Source: Sphingobacteriales bacterium (GTDB lineage: Bacteria; Bacteroidota; Bacteroidia; Chitinophagales; Chitinophagaceae). Taken from it: a stretch of DNA of 64,000 nucleotides. The stretch lies in the NCBI GenBank assembly GCA_016235125.1, contig JACRLZ010000007.1, forward strand, positions 1 through 64,000, read 5' to 3'. Below, in pieces: positions 46,772-55,657 of this stretch. A model generated the notes under the pieces. The model did not search any database, had not been told where the DNA came from, and saw only the letters and a list, made by a program, of their open reading frames with translations. The position numbers were made by a program, and so were the translations under genes. How positions within the stretch are numbered: the stretch's first letter is position 1; every line of letters starts with the position of its first letter.

Positions 46772-47584
46772 CAGCGGGTAATGATGTTATTGCCGATCTT
46801 TTCCAATATCTGGTGTGCCACATCCATTGCCATAAACCCGTCGAGTTCAGAAACAACAGGTTTTGTATTATTATCTATCGTCTTTTTAAATGCAGTCAAT
46901 TCTTCTTTTATGGCATTTACTTCAGGAATTACCGGGTTGGCCATGGCAATGGTTTTTTTGCCGGATGGGGTTTCGATATCAAAAGCAAAAACATTGGAGT
47001 CCTGCGCTTCTTTCAGTTTGATGACTTCGGTTTTTTTATTTAAAAAATCAATGCCGATATACGAGTCTTTCTGGAACAAGCGGATCTTCCTCATTTTTTT
47101 CATAGAGATACGGCTGCTGGTGAGGTTGGCTACACAACCATTATGAAATTCGATCCGCACATTGGCGATGTCCGGTGTTTCCGTCATCACCCCCACACCG
47201 CTTGCAGATATATTTTTTACATCACTTTTTACAAGACTAAGTATAATGTCAATGTCGTGTATCATTAAATCAAGTATCACACTTACTTCAGTTCCTCTTG
47301 GATTGAACTGCGCCAGCCTGTGCACTTCAATGAACATGGGGTTCATCGGCATATCTTTTATTGCCAGGAAGGCGGGGTTGAATCTTTCTACATGTCCCAC
47401 CTGTAATTTTATTCCTGACTCTTTTACCAGGTTTACCAATAGTCTTGCTTCTTCCATTGTGTTGGCCAATGGCTTTTCCACGAAAACATGTTTACCTTTT
47501 TTAATGGCCTTTTCGCAGAGTTCGAAATGAAAATTGGTAGGAGCCACCACATCTCCCAACGCCAAATACGCCGATCTTAAGCAT
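46771..47584 (-). pseudogene. Gfo/Idh/MocA-family sugar oxidoreductase with out-of-frame internal deletion
   Basis: From ATG 47584 the text MLKIGVFGVG is the expected N-terminal Rossmann strand and GxGxxG motif. The next family-like residues, DVVAPTNFHF, follow after one extra base in another frame. About 55 residues of the NAD-binding domain are missing and the frame is shifted by one. The rest (GKHVFVEKPLA with the catalytic EKP, the IHDIDIIL block and the C-terminal domain) is intact to 46771. The stub frame ends at TAA 47503-47501. Relatives act on nucleotide-sugar precursors, in keeping with the adjacent sugar transferase. An assembly error cannot be excluded. Confidence 0.8.
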
Positions 47585-47779
47585 AACAATTTATTAATCA
47601 TCAAAGATACTACTACGCTTCCTTCAGGCAAAGGTTACTGTGTACTACATGGGTCAAGTGACATACAAAGCATGAGCGCAGTAGTGCTAACCGGGTTTGG
47701 GTGCTGAACATTGCCAATGCTTCTCAGTACGAAGTAAAAATTGGTTGGGGGAGAAAGAGATGAGTTTTGAACAAGTCAG

Positions 47780-48526
47780 TTATCTCAGCACTTCAGACCT
47801 GCTTATATATGAAGGATGATAAATGAAAAGACAGGTCCCGTTCTTAATAGTATTAATAATAGGCTTTGATGTATTTGCTGGAACGGCAGGGCAACCCTGG
47901 CTTCGGCCAATATAACCCTGTGCATTGGCAAGCTCATGGGAAACATATCCTGCTCCATGCACCACGATGCCTCTGTCGTAAGCATTATCATTGATGCCTC
48001 TTTCCACACCTTCCAGTTTTAGTGAATAGCCATTTTTCCCTTCGTAGGTTTCTTTTGTAATATAAAACCCGGGGCTGCTCATGTAAGATGAACCCTGGTT
48101 GGAAAAATAGCTGGCCCACTCACGGCCGGTATTTCTGCCGTGTGCAACCAGTGTGTTGAAAAGCACCTTATAATTTTTGAGGTCAAGAATAAACAGACGT
48201 TTCTTATTGCTGGGTTGGCTGAAGTCAATTATGGAAATAATGGAGTCATTAAGCAGCCTGCCTTCTTCTACCAGTTTATTCAATCCTTTTTTTGCAAATT
48301 CAAAAGCCTGGTGACTGAGACCTGCAAGGCTTAAATGCAGGCTATCATATGCCGATTTTATTGTTGGTAAAAATTGAAGTGAGTCAACTGTGTTTTTAGT
48401 CGTCGGATCCCTGTGGAAAAATAATTTATTTCCTGAGGCCGATTTGGCAAAAGCAAATGGCAGGTGCAGGATAGCGATTACGATTGACGAAACGAGAAGA
48501 TAGAAACCCCTGAGCTTTTTCCTCAT
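47780..48526 (-). CDS. murein L,D-transpeptidase catalytic domain (YkuD_2-like) protein
   Basis: A 248-aa exported protein with an N-terminal signal peptide ending near FAFAKS. The catalytic region has RGIVVHGAGYVS (His) and GRSQGCPAVP (Cys), the H...S-x-G-C arrangement of L,D-transpeptidases. LFILDLKNYKVLFNTLVAHG matches the first strands of the domain. Such proteins form 3-3 peptidoglycan cross-links or attach proteins to peptidoglycan in the periplasm. It is upstream of, and in the same direction as, the broken oxidoreductase, with a 195-bp spacer. Confidence 0.8.
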   Translation of the reverse strand: MRKKLRGFYLLVSSIVIAILHLPFAFAKSASGNKLFFHRDPTTKNTVDSLQFLPTIKSAYDSLHLSLAGLSHQAFEFAKKGLNKLVEEGRLLNDSIISIIDFSQPSNKKRLFILDLKNYKVLFNTLVAHGRNTGREWASYFSNQGSSYMSSPGFYITKETYEGKNGYSLKLEGVERGINDNAYDRGIVVHGAGYVSHELANAQGYIGRSQGCPAVPANTSKPIINTIKNGTCLFIYHPSYISRSEVLR

Positions 48527-48913
48527 TACTACTAATTAACGATTAACCAATTTTGAATAAACGATCAAAGTAAAAGTCTTCTTATCGGGGCGGTTTTATT
48601 TTTTTGTTAATAGCTCTTTCTGATTTTTTCTATTTGTTCAGCCCGCAAATAAATTTTTGATCACTTATCTGCAGTCAGCAAATTTAACCCCCGATATTGG
48701 ATATTGGTGTAGAATTAATTCATGAGTTTGTAAAAATTGAGGAGGATCATTAATGATAAAGTATGCAAACGATTGAAAAGAAAGAGGCGGGTCTTTGTTT
48801 GTGGTAGTAAGTTTGGTTCTTTCGGCGCTGAAAATATTGTTTGATGAAAACAATAGCATGTAAAGTGGCTGTGCATTCATTGTGATTAATGTTTTGAGCA
48901 GGGACAAAAACAT
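48527..48913. other. gene-free stretch between the L,D-transpeptidase-like gene and the tRNA-Asp promoter
   Basis: About 390 bp, A/T-rich. An open frame on the minus strand (48665-48913) has no recognisable protein features. AGGAGG at 48743-48748 precedes only a seven-codon frame. I see no RNA gene or repeat here. Confidence 0.6.
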
Positions 48914-48945
48914 TTGGCTAAAAAAGGGGGCAGGGCTATCTTTGC
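48914..48945 (+). promoter_or_regulatory. consensus promoter of tRNA-Asp
   Basis: TTTG (48914-48917), a 20-nt gap, then TATCTTTG (48938-48945). This is a perfect match to the Bacteroidota -33/-7 consensus. Confidence 0.88.
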
Positions 48946-48989
48946 CGTCCTGAAAAATGAACCGGTTTTCGGGTCATTTTGAAGAAGGA

Positions 48990-49063
48990 GGATCGGTAGT
49001 TCAGTTGGTTAGAATGCCGCCCTGTCACGGCGGAGGTCGCGGGTTCGAGTCCCGTCCGGTCCG
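48990..49063 (+). tRNA. tRNA-Asp (anticodon GTC)
   Basis: Acceptor GGATCGG/CCGGTCC, anticodon stem CCGCC/GGCGG around CTGTCAC, and T-arm with GGGTTCGAGTCCC. It has its own promoter and terminator. Confidence 0.95.
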
Positions 49064-49065
49064 CA

Positions 49066-49099
49066 AAAAGCCTTGCAAATGCAGGGCTTTTGTTTTTTA
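49066..49099 (+). terminator. intrinsic terminator of tRNA-Asp
   Basis: An 11-bp stem (AAAAGCCTTGC with GCAGGGCTTTT, one T-G pair), loop AAAT, then a T-rich run. Confidence 0.85.
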
Positions 49100-49292
49100 A
49101 GAGACTTATTCAATGTGATGGAGGTTGCCCCATTCCATCGGGGGTCGGATCTGCAAAGGCCTTGGCAATATTGCCAGGGATTCGCCATTTATCCACTGAA
49201 AATCAGCTGATCCTGCTCAAACAATGCATTATCATTTAATCCTTAATTTAGCGATTCTCTGGTGTTTCAAACTCCAGAGCTAAAATTGAAAT

Positions 49293-50264
49293 ATGCCATC
49301 TGATGCCAACCGACAGTTCCTCGATTTTGAAAAACCCATCAAAGACCTCATTGATGAAATAGCCAGCATGAGGCATCGCCAGGAAAAAACCAAACTGGAC
49401 CTTAGTGACACGATTGCTAAACTGGAGCAGGGCATACTGGACAAAAGAAAGGAAATAACCCGGCACCTCAGCGATTGGCAAAGAGTTCAGTTAAGCCGCC
49501 ATCCCGACAGGCCTTATACGTTAAAGTATATTGATAAAATGGCTGATAATTTTGTGGAGTTGTTTGGCGACAGGAATGTGAAAGATGATAAAGCCATGGT
49601 GGGTGGGTTTGCCAGCCTTAGCGGCGAAACTGTAATGTTCATCGGTCAGCAGAAGGGCATCAATACAAAGACAAGGCAATTAAGAAATTTTGGAATGGCC
49701 AATCCCGAGGGTTATAGAAAAGCGCTGCGGTTAATGAAGTTGGCTGAAAAATTCAATAAACCTGTTGTTACTTTAATTGATACTCCCGGCGCTTATCCCG
49801 GACTGGAAGCGGAGGAAAGAGGACAGGGTGAAGCCATTGCAAGAAACATTTATGAGATGATCAGGCTGAAAGTGCCTGTGATCGTTGTCATCATTGGTGA
49901 AGGAGCCAGTGGTGGCGCATTGGGTATTGGGGTCGGCGATAAAGTGTTTATGATGGAAAATACATGGTATTCTGTCATCAGCCCGGAAAGTTGCTCTTCT
50001 ATTCTCTGGCGTAGCTGGGATAAAAAAGAAGTAGCAGCGGAGCAACTGAAACTTACAGCAACCAAGATGCTTGACTTCGGATTGATTGACGGCATCATAC
50101 CCGAACCGGCAGGCGGGGCGCATTGGGATTATGATGAATCAGCCCGCATACTGAAAGAACATTTGATCCCAATTATAAAAGAGCTAAAAAAGATTGATCC
50201 GGAAAAAAGAATCAATGACCGGATTGAAAAGTTCGGGAAGATGGGATTTTGGGAAGAGGTTTAG
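49293..50264 (+). CDS. accA: acetyl-CoA carboxylase carboxyltransferase subunit alpha
   Basis: A 323-aa subunit that, with AccD, moves the carboxyl group from biotin to acetyl-CoA in fatty-acid synthesis. The N-terminal helical segment has [15 protein letters not shown]. The body has the crotonase-like core [20 protein letters not shown] and [16 protein letters not shown], both diagnostic for AccA. No zinc ribbon is present, which belongs to AccD. Length is standard. It is transcribed alone or with the next gene, about 160 bp downstream. Confidence 0.95.
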   Translation: MPSDANRQFLDFEKPIKDLIDEIASMRHRQEKTKLDLSDTIAKLEQGILDKRKEITRHLSDWQRVQLSRHPDRPYTLKYIDKMADNFVELFGDRNVKDDKAMVGGFASLSGETVMFIGQQKGINTKTRQLRNFGMANPEGYRKALRLMKLAEKFNKPVVTLIDTPGAYPGLEAEERGQGEAIARNIYEMIRLKVPVIVVIIGEGASGGALGIGVGDKVFMMENTWYSVISPESCSSILWRSWDKKEVAAEQLKLTATKMLDFGLIDGIIPEPAGGAHWDYDESARILKEHLIPIIKELKKIDPEKRINDRIEKFGKMGFWEEV

Positions 50265-50286
50265 TGAGCCATCGTTCTTGAGTCAT

Positions 50287-50302
50287 CCCCTCCTTGGAGG
50301 GG
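50287..50302. repeat. palindrome CCCCTCC-TT-GGAGGGG
   Basis: A perfect 7-bp stem with a 2-nt loop, 23 bp after the accA stop. No T-run follows. It belongs to the same type of short palindromes seen near tuf and rplK. Confidence 0.75.
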
Positions 50303-50422
50303 CGAATTGAGGACAACATTGAGCTTTAAGAAGTCGGAGTGGGCATTTTTGTTACCAGCTAAAGTTTTTCATGGCATCGTCTGTTGCGTCGCACACTTCA
50401 TCGTTCGGTTCTTTACTCAGCA

Positions 50423-51025
50423 ATGAAAAAAATAATCTTTTATATAGTCATTATTTGCTTCGTAGCCTGCAAAAACTCTGCTTCCGAAAGGGATAACATC
50501 ATGCATGAGTTTGACAGCGTTAATAATATCCTTACAAAGACAGATACACTATTCTATCCCGGCGATGAACAGTATGATTCTGTGTTGTTCGCTTACGATA
50601 GTAAGACGCAGCAATTGTTTTATGAGGTCCAGGATTTTCATGCCTTTCTTTGGGATATTCATTCCCGTTTTTACCGTTTTGCGGGAGATAGTACCGCGGA
50701 GGGAATTCCTGCGAATAAAAAAAATGACCCGGCTGTTCTGAAAGATTATTTCGAAAGTGGAGTTAATACTTCGGGAGTAGTTTATGGCAAATTGCTGATC
50801 ATTTTCCGGCGCATGCGTGAATGTACCGTTAATCCTGCCATCTTAAAAAGGATTGAACGATTGGAAGCTGTAACAACTGCTCCTTTTAATTCCTCCGATC
50901 AAATGATCAAAGCTTTTTTTACCGGCGCTACGCCTGAAGAATTTATTGCAATTCTTAATAGCTTTGAAGTGAGAATAAAAGAATTGACGTTTACTATTTT
51001 GACTGAACATTTTAAAAACAAATAA
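50423..51025 (+). CDS. lipoprotein of unknown function, possibly GldM N-domain-like
   Basis: A 200-aa protein with a lipoprotein signal peptide (FVAC, Cys16), so it is probably membrane-attached. The text FYRFAGDSTAEG, NDPAVLKDYFESG and GKLLIIFRRMRE loosely resembles the N-terminal periplasmic segment of the gliding motor protein GldM, but there is no GldM membrane helix or beta-domain. This is a weak likeness and not a family call. ATG 50423 is chosen because it begins the signal peptide. dapA starts on the base after its stop. Confidence 0.55.
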   Translation: MKKIIFYIVIICFVACKNSASERDNIMHEFDSVNNILTKTDTLFYPGDEQYDSVLFAYDSKTQQLFYEVQDFHAFLWDIHSRFYRFAGDSTAEGIPANKKNDPAVLKDYFESGVNTSGVVYGKLLIIFRRMRECTVNPAILKRIERLEAVTTAPFNSSDQMIKAFFTGATPEEFIAILNSFEVRIKELTFTILTEHFKNK

Positions 51026-51910
51026 ATGTCATTAAGAGATAAATTCACCGGTACAGGTATCGCCATCGTTACACCATTCAATGAAGATGGTTCAATTGAT
51101 TGGGCAAGTTTCAGCAACCTGATCCAGTTCTGGATAAAGGGACAGGTGGAATACCTTGTTGTGCTGGGAACAACAGGTGAAAGCGCCACCGTGCATGGAA
51201 AAGAAAAACAGGAAGTATTTTCCTTTGTTGCCAAAGACGTGGCTGGCAGAAAACCATTGGTAGCAGGTATTGGCGGTAATGATACCCATGAAGTGATAGA
51301 AGGATTTAAAAAATTTGATCTGAAAGGATATGATGCAATACTTTCTGTTTCTCCCTATTACAACAAACCCAACCAGGAGGGGATATTTCAGCATTATAAA
51401 GCATTGAATGCAGCTACGCCATTGCCTATCATCATGTACAATGTACCCGGTCGCACAGGCATGAGTGTAACGGCAGATACGCAACTGCGTATTGCACATG
51501 AATTGAAAAATATTTTTGCAACTAAGGAAGCCAGCGGAAATTTTGATTTGATAAACCAGCTTATCAAAAACAAACCGGATGATTTTATGGTCATCAGCGG
51601 GGATGACCCAATCACTTTGCAGATGATAGCAGCTGGCGCTGAAGGATTGATTTCTGTGGTGGCTAATGCATACCCATTGGAATATTCGAATATGGTACGT
51701 CTTTGTCTAAAAGGCGATTTTGATACTGCTAAACCGCTACATTACAAATATATTGATATCATAGCTTCCATGTTTGCCGAAGGCAGCCCCAGCGGGGTAA
51801 AAGCTTATCTCAGCGAAATGGGTCTTTGCAAAAATACTTTCCGGCTGCCGGTATGGAAAGTGAGTGAGAAGCATCAACAGAAGATCAGGGAGTTGATGAA
51901 GACGGTGTAA
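51026..51910 (+). CDS. dapA: 4-hydroxy-tetrahydrodipicolinate synthase
   Basis: A 294-aa TIM-barrel aldolase that condenses pyruvate with aspartate semialdehyde in lysine and diaminopimelate synthesis. The Schiff-base Lys167 is in ATKEASGN, the proton-relay Tyr138 is in IIMYNVPGRTG, and GTTGESATV is the pyruvate-binding motif. The length is standard. It begins directly after the stop codon of the lipoprotein gene, so the two are probably co-transcribed. Confidence 0.95.
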   Translation: MSLRDKFTGTGIAIVTPFNEDGSIDWASFSNLIQFWIKGQVEYLVVLGTTGESATVHGKEKQEVFSFVAKDVAGRKPLVAGIGGNDTHEVIEGFKKFDLKGYDAILSVSPYYNKPNQEGIFQHYKALNAATPLPIIMYNVPGRTGMSVTADTQLRIAHELKNIFATKEASGNFDLINQLIKNKPDDFMVISGDDPITLQMIAAGAEGLISVVANAYPLEYSNMVRLCLKGDFDTAKPLHYKYIDIIASMFAEGSPSGVKAYLSEMGLCKNTFRLPVWKVSEKHQQKIRELMKTV

Positions 51911-51995
51911 AAATAATTCCCCGTTTATTTCAAAGGTTTAGTAGCTTTCCAATGCATAGTTGAATTTATAATTCAGATTTAATAAGACTATTCAT

Positions 51996-52448
51996 ATGAA
52001 ACGGAATGATTTTATTAAAAGGACAATTGCCGGAACACTTTCATTGTTTGCTGTAAACTGGGCTGCCTTTGGCAGGAAAAAGGAAATTGATAATCAAGAT
52101 AAACCCATTTTGACTGATGGGGCACTCAACCGTTTTTTTGCAAAATGTAATGAGGAAAATAATTTAAGACCGTATGACGAAGCTATTAGCAATACCAGGG
52201 CTTTTATAGAAAAATATTTTAATTACGTTTCAACCCGCCAGCAGGAAAGGATCAGGCAATTCGGACGAGCCGAGTGGAGAGGCATAAGGGGCATACTAAG
52301 TGATGCCAAACTAAAAAAAGGAATTATTGATTTCAAGTTTATCAATAAGCCCGGGGTAGGCGAAGAGGTAGCCGAATGCCAGATTTTAGTCAAACTTTTG
52401 CAGAATGGCCCAAGGCCCGAAGAGCTCAAAAAATTTATAATTGGATAA
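51996..52448 (+). CDS. small exported protein of unknown function
   Basis: A 150-aa protein with a basic N terminus and one hydrophobic segment (about 10-25), compatible with a Sec or lipid-free signal peptide. The body is charged, with RPYDEAISNTRAFIEKYF and a basic WRGIRGILSDAKLKKG stretch. I do not recognise a family. It stands between dapA and the esterase on the same strand, 85 bp after dapA and 27 bp before the esterase. Confidence 0.6.
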   Translation: MKRNDFIKRTIAGTLSLFAVNWAAFGRKKEIDNQDKPILTDGALNRFFAKCNEENNLRPYDEAISNTRAFIEKYFNYVSTRQQERIRQFGRAEWRGIRGILSDAKLKKGIIDFKFINKPGVGEEVAECQILVKLLQNGPRPEELKKFIIG

Positions 52449-52475
52449 TAAAAGAGTATTGTTATTAATTCAAAG

Positions 52476-53621
52476 ATGCTGAAGCAGATTTTCTTTTTTT
52501 ATTTATTATTATCGGGGCTATCACTTGCAGCGCAATACAATATTCACCTGGAAATAAGATCTCTTCCTCCCAATCACCCTTCCGGCGCTACTGTCTATAT
52601 CGCTGGTTCATTCAATGGCTGGAATCCGCAGAATGAACAGTACAGGTTTAAAAAAGAGGAGAGTGGGAATTATTATCTCGACCTGAAACTTGAACCAGGG
52701 TCGTATGAATATAAGATTACCCGTGGCGGATGGGATAAGGTGGAATGTCAGAAAAACGGCGCAGGTATATCTAACCGGGTACTGAAATTAAATAGTGACA
52801 CAACTATCCAATTGAATATAGAAGAATGGCAGGATCGGTTTCCGGTAAAACCAAGAGCACATTCTGCATGCAGCCATGTAAAAATTATGGATACTGCTTT
52901 TCTTATCCCACAACTGAACAGGGTGAGAAGGATCTGGGTGTATCTTCCGGAAGGATATGATGCAACAAAGAACCGCTACCCGGTATTGTATATGCACGAC
53001 GGACAAAATGTGTTTGATGATGCTACTTCTTTTTCAGGTGAATGGGGAGTGGATGAATGCCTGGATTCGATGAAGATCAAATGCATTGTTGTAGCTGTTG
53101 ACAATGGAGGCTTAAAAAGGTTGAATGAATACTGCCCTTACGATTTTTCCCTTACCGGTATTGCAGCAGCATATAGTTCAAATAAGGGAGAAGGAAGTCT
53201 GTATGTTGATTTCCTTGCAAACACACTGAAACCTTTTATTGATAAGAATTACCGGACATTGAAGAACAAAAACAACACATTTGTAGCCGGAAGCTCTATG
53301 GGGGGCCTTATTTCCCTGTATGCTGTGCTGAAATATCCGAAAGTCTTTGGCGGAGCCGGTGTTTTTTCCCCCGCATTCTGGGTAGGGCCGAAGATATTTG
53401 ATGATATCAAATCAAAAGGCGGGAAGGTAAAATCAAGAATTTACTTCTATGCAGGTGGGCAGGAGGGTGAATCGATGGTGCCGGATACGCAGAAAGCGTT
53501 TGATGAAATGTCAAAGGTTTCCACATCAAAAATGACGACCGTGATAAGGGATGATGGGAAACACAATGAACCAAGATGGCGAATAGAGTTTCCGGCGTTT
53601 TACAAGTGGCTTGTAAAATGA
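52476..53621 (+). CDS. secreted esterase with N-terminal glycogen-binding-like (CBM48) domain
   Basis: A 381-aa protein with a signal peptide. Residues about 20-115 (VYIAGSFNGWNPQNEQYRF, then LEPGSYEYKITRG) form an early-set fold similar to CBM48/AMPK glycogen-binding modules. Residues about 135-380 form an alpha/beta-hydrolase of the putative esterase (Esterase_D/Fes) type: YLPEGYDATKNRYPVLYMHDG, then nucleophile Ser274 in GSSMGG and a late Asp/His pair (KHNEPRW). Such proteins deacylate xylan, ferulate or siderophore esters; the substrate here is not decided. Confidence 0.78.
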   Translation: MLKQIFFFYLLLSGLSLAAQYNIHLEIRSLPPNHPSGATVYIAGSFNGWNPQNEQYRFKKEESGNYYLDLKLEPGSYEYKITRGGWDKVECQKNGAGISNRVLKLNSDTTIQLNIEEWQDRFPVKPRAHSACSHVKIMDTAFLIPQLNRVRRIWVYLPEGYDATKNRYPVLYMHDGQNVFDDATSFSGEWGVDECLDSMKIKCIVVAVDNGGLKRLNEYCPYDFSLTGIAAAYSSNKGEGSLYVDFLANTLKPFIDKNYRTLKNKNNTFVAGSSMGGLISLYAVLKYPKVFGGAGVFSPAFWVGPKIFDDIKSKGGKVKSRIYFYAGGQEGESMVPDTQKAFDEMSKVSTSKMTTVIRDDGKHNEPRWRIEFPAFYKWLVK

Positions 53622-53628
53622 GTTAATA

Positions 53629-54120
53629 ATGAAACTGTTTTTAGTCATCCAGATTTGTTTTTTCCTTGCCTGCAGTAATAGTAAGGCTGACCAGGAAAAT
53701 AATATAACTGCATTTTCTATACAGGAGCTTGTTGCCATTATACGGGACAGTAGTTTTGAAAAATTTATCGCATTAGTAAACAAACCAGATTACGAACTGG
53801 ATAGTTCTCATCTTGAAGAAAACAGAATCCATTATTCAGCTGGTGATACTACCAGCGACGATGGCGATTATGTAAGTGTACAAATGACAAAGTACCGGCA
53901 TGTACATTTCTTAAATTTTTCTACTTCCAATAAAAAGCTATATAAGCAGTTGGAAAGACAGGTAAGTGAGATGGGATTCAAAAGACTAGATGATGATCCT
54001 GTCGTAAAGGATTTCACACTGGGCAAGGTATACCTTTCTATAGTAATTGTTGGGGATGAGAAATCCCCTTCTTATATGTTTTCATTTGTGAGGGATGATA
54101 GAAAATATCCTCTTAAATAG
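53629..54120 (+). CDS. predicted lipoprotein of unknown function
   Basis: A 163-aa protein with a lipoprotein signal (FFLACS, Cys15). The rest is mixed alpha/beta with no motif I recognise. It starts 7 nt after the esterase stop, so it is probably in the same transcript, and its 3' end overlaps that of the convergent rnz gene by 8 bases. Confidence 0.65.
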   Translation: MKLFLVIQICFFLACSNSKADQENNITAFSIQELVAIIRDSSFEKFIALVNKPDYELDSSHLEENRIHYSAGDTTSDDGDYVSVQMTKYRHVHFLNFSTSNKKLYKQLERQVSEMGFKRLDDDPVVKDFTLGKVYLSIVIVGDEKSPSYMFSFVRDDRKYPLK

Positions 54121-55015
54121 TGTACGCTGTTCCTTCCAACGCCAACTCTGTGTTTGGAAAAACTTCCCTCGCTTCTTTTTCAAATTCCTCCAATGTATCA
54201 TACTTACTGCTGAAATGACCGATCAATAATTTTTTTACACCTGCTTTTTTAGCGATCAATGCAGCCTGTTTGCTGGTAGAGTGAAACCGGCTTTCGGCTC
54301 TTTCACGAAGATTATCGAGATAAGTTGTTTCATGATAGATCAGATCAGCGCCTTGTATGTGCGGTATCAGTGATTCATCATATTTGGTATCGGCGCAGAA
54401 AGCATATTTTCTTGCAGGCCCGGAAGGTTCTGTTACCCATTCGTTCTTTACCACAAAGCCATCTTTACGGGTGTAATCTTCACCGTCTTTCAATCTTTCA
54501 TAAAAGGCTATGGGTATTTCATACTCCTTTGCTTTTTCGGGATCCAGTCTTCTCGTTTGTTTTTTTTCAGTGAACACAAAACCATAACATTCTATACGGT
54601 GGTTGGTACGGAAGCATTTTACCGACAATTTTTCGGTTTCAAGCAGGTTATCTGCTTTTGTAATTGTATGCAGGTGCAGTTGATAAGGCAACCTGGTGTC
54701 AGCTACTCTTAATTGCAGTTCAATTATCTCTTTTAATGGCGAGGGGCCAAAGACATGCAATTCCTGCTGGTGATTCAGCAAACCAAAACTATTAATAAGG
54801 CCAACCAGTCCAAAGTAATGATCGCCGTGAAGATGGGAGATAAAAATGTGGGATATTTTGCTACGGCGGATCTTGTAATTGATCATTTGTATCTGTGTGC
54901 CTTCGCCGCAGTCAACAAGATAATTATTGCCATCATAGGTTACTACCTGGCTGGTGGGATGCCGGTCAAAAGCCGGAACAGCAGAATTATTGCCAAGTAT
55001 GGTAACAGCGAACAT
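54113..55015 (-). CDS. rnz: ribonuclease Z
   Basis: A 300-aa metallo-beta-lactamase-fold nuclease. FISHLHGDHYFGL is the first metal-binding motif (HxHxDH), and later His/Asp ligands occur in FCADTKYDESL and LIGHFSSKY. RNase Z cuts the 3' trailer of tRNA precursors. None of the tRNAs in this window encodes CCA, which is when this enzyme is needed. Length is typical of the short bacterial form. The STAS gene lies upstream on the same strand. Confidence 0.93.
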   Translation of the reverse strand: MFAVTILGNNSAVPAFDRHPTSQVVTYDGNNYLVDCGEGTQIQMINYKIRRSKISHIFISHLHGDHYFGLVGLINSFGLLNHQQELHVFGPSPLKEIIELQLRVADTRLPYQLHLHTITKADNLLETEKLSVKCFRTNHRIECYGFVFTEKKQTRRLDPEKAKEYEIPIAFYERLKDGEDYTRKDGFVVKNEWVTEPSGPARKYAFCADTKYDESLIPHIQGADLIYHETTYLDNLRERAESRFHSTSKQAALIAKKAGVKKLLIGHFSSKYDTLEEFEKEAREVFPNTELALEGTAYTI

Positions 55016-55086
55016 GAACAGCCTGCGATTTTGGTGAGTGATTGACTTAAAGACCGATTACAATTCAAAATAGCTGCACAATAAAT

Positions 55087-55113
55087 ACTCAACCTCAATC
55101 TCAACCTCAACCT
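55087..55113. repeat. hexamer stutter (AACCTC word) between the STAS gene and rnz
   Basis: CTC, AACCTC, AATCTC, AACCTC, AACCT follow in a row: a short-period imperfect direct repeat of hexamers with no opposite arm. Confidence 0.65.
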
Positions 55114-55492
55114 ATCCCTCTTCTCCACCAAACATCTCCCTCTCTATCTCTTCCATTTGCACAATATCCCAAGCTTCGCTTTGAGTGGGTGTCACATTCA
55201 TCATTTCCAGAAGTTCATTCCGGTCAAGAAAATCTTCCACCTCTTTCCGTAATTCGCAAATCACAAAAGAGGCGTTGGTTTCATAAAATTTTTGCTGGAT
55301 ATAAACCAGTTTTTCGGCGGCAGCTATGTCAATCGTTTCAATGTCTTTTAAGACCAGCACCAGGTTTTTGACATTGTTTTGCAGGTAGGGGAGCAAACTA
55401 TCGGCGATTTCCTCTGTCATTGTAGCAGAAAGTGAGGGGCCGGGCAGCGTTACGACATGAAATTTTTCTTTGGTATCAGTTTTGACTTGCAT
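55112..55492 (-). CDS. STAS-domain protein lacking the phospho-serine site
   Basis: A 126-aa protein with the STAS fold of anti-sigma-factor antagonists (FHVVTLPGPSLSATMTEEIA, then NLVLVLKDIETIDIAAAEKL). In SpoIIAA-type regulators the loop after the IDS strand carries the phosphorylated Ser (D-S-S-G-L). Here it reads D-I-A-A-A-E, so that site is missing and regulation by a SpoIIAB-like kinase is unlikely. ATG 55492 is preferred over TTG 55519. The C terminus is acidic (IEREMFGGEEG). Role unknown. Confidence 0.65.
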   Translation of the reverse strand: MQVKTDTKEKFHVVTLPGPSLSATMTEEIADSLLPYLQNNVKNLVLVLKDIETIDIAAAEKLVYIQQKFYETNASFVICELRKEVEDFLDRNELLEMMNVTPTQSEAWDIVQMEEIEREMFGGEEG

Positions 55493-55657
55493 AATTCCTG
55501 ATTTGGCTGGTTGAGACAACTCATTACTCCAATTGCCTGAAAAGTGCTAAAATGATCTGCCTCAAACAACTTAAATTATCAACATTCCGTTTATAATTAC
55601 GTCAGAACCGGAACCAAAATTATTTATTAATATTGTGTCACAACCAATTATCTAAAA

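Noticed and set aside
47503-47631. Long-frame start of the oxidoreductase at 47631 (MPEGSVVVS...)
   Set aside because: It needs a TTG start and the first ~25 residues have no family resemblance; the genuine N terminus (MLKIGVFGVG) is in another frame from 47584.
48743-48763. AGGAGG upstream of ATG near 48755
   Set aside because: The frame has only seven codons; the match is probably chance and not a second Shine-Dalgarno gene.
48665-48913. Minus-strand frame of 82 codons in the spacer before tRNA-Asp
   Set aside because: It begins within the tRNA-Asp promoter region and shows no protein-like features; treated as non-coding.
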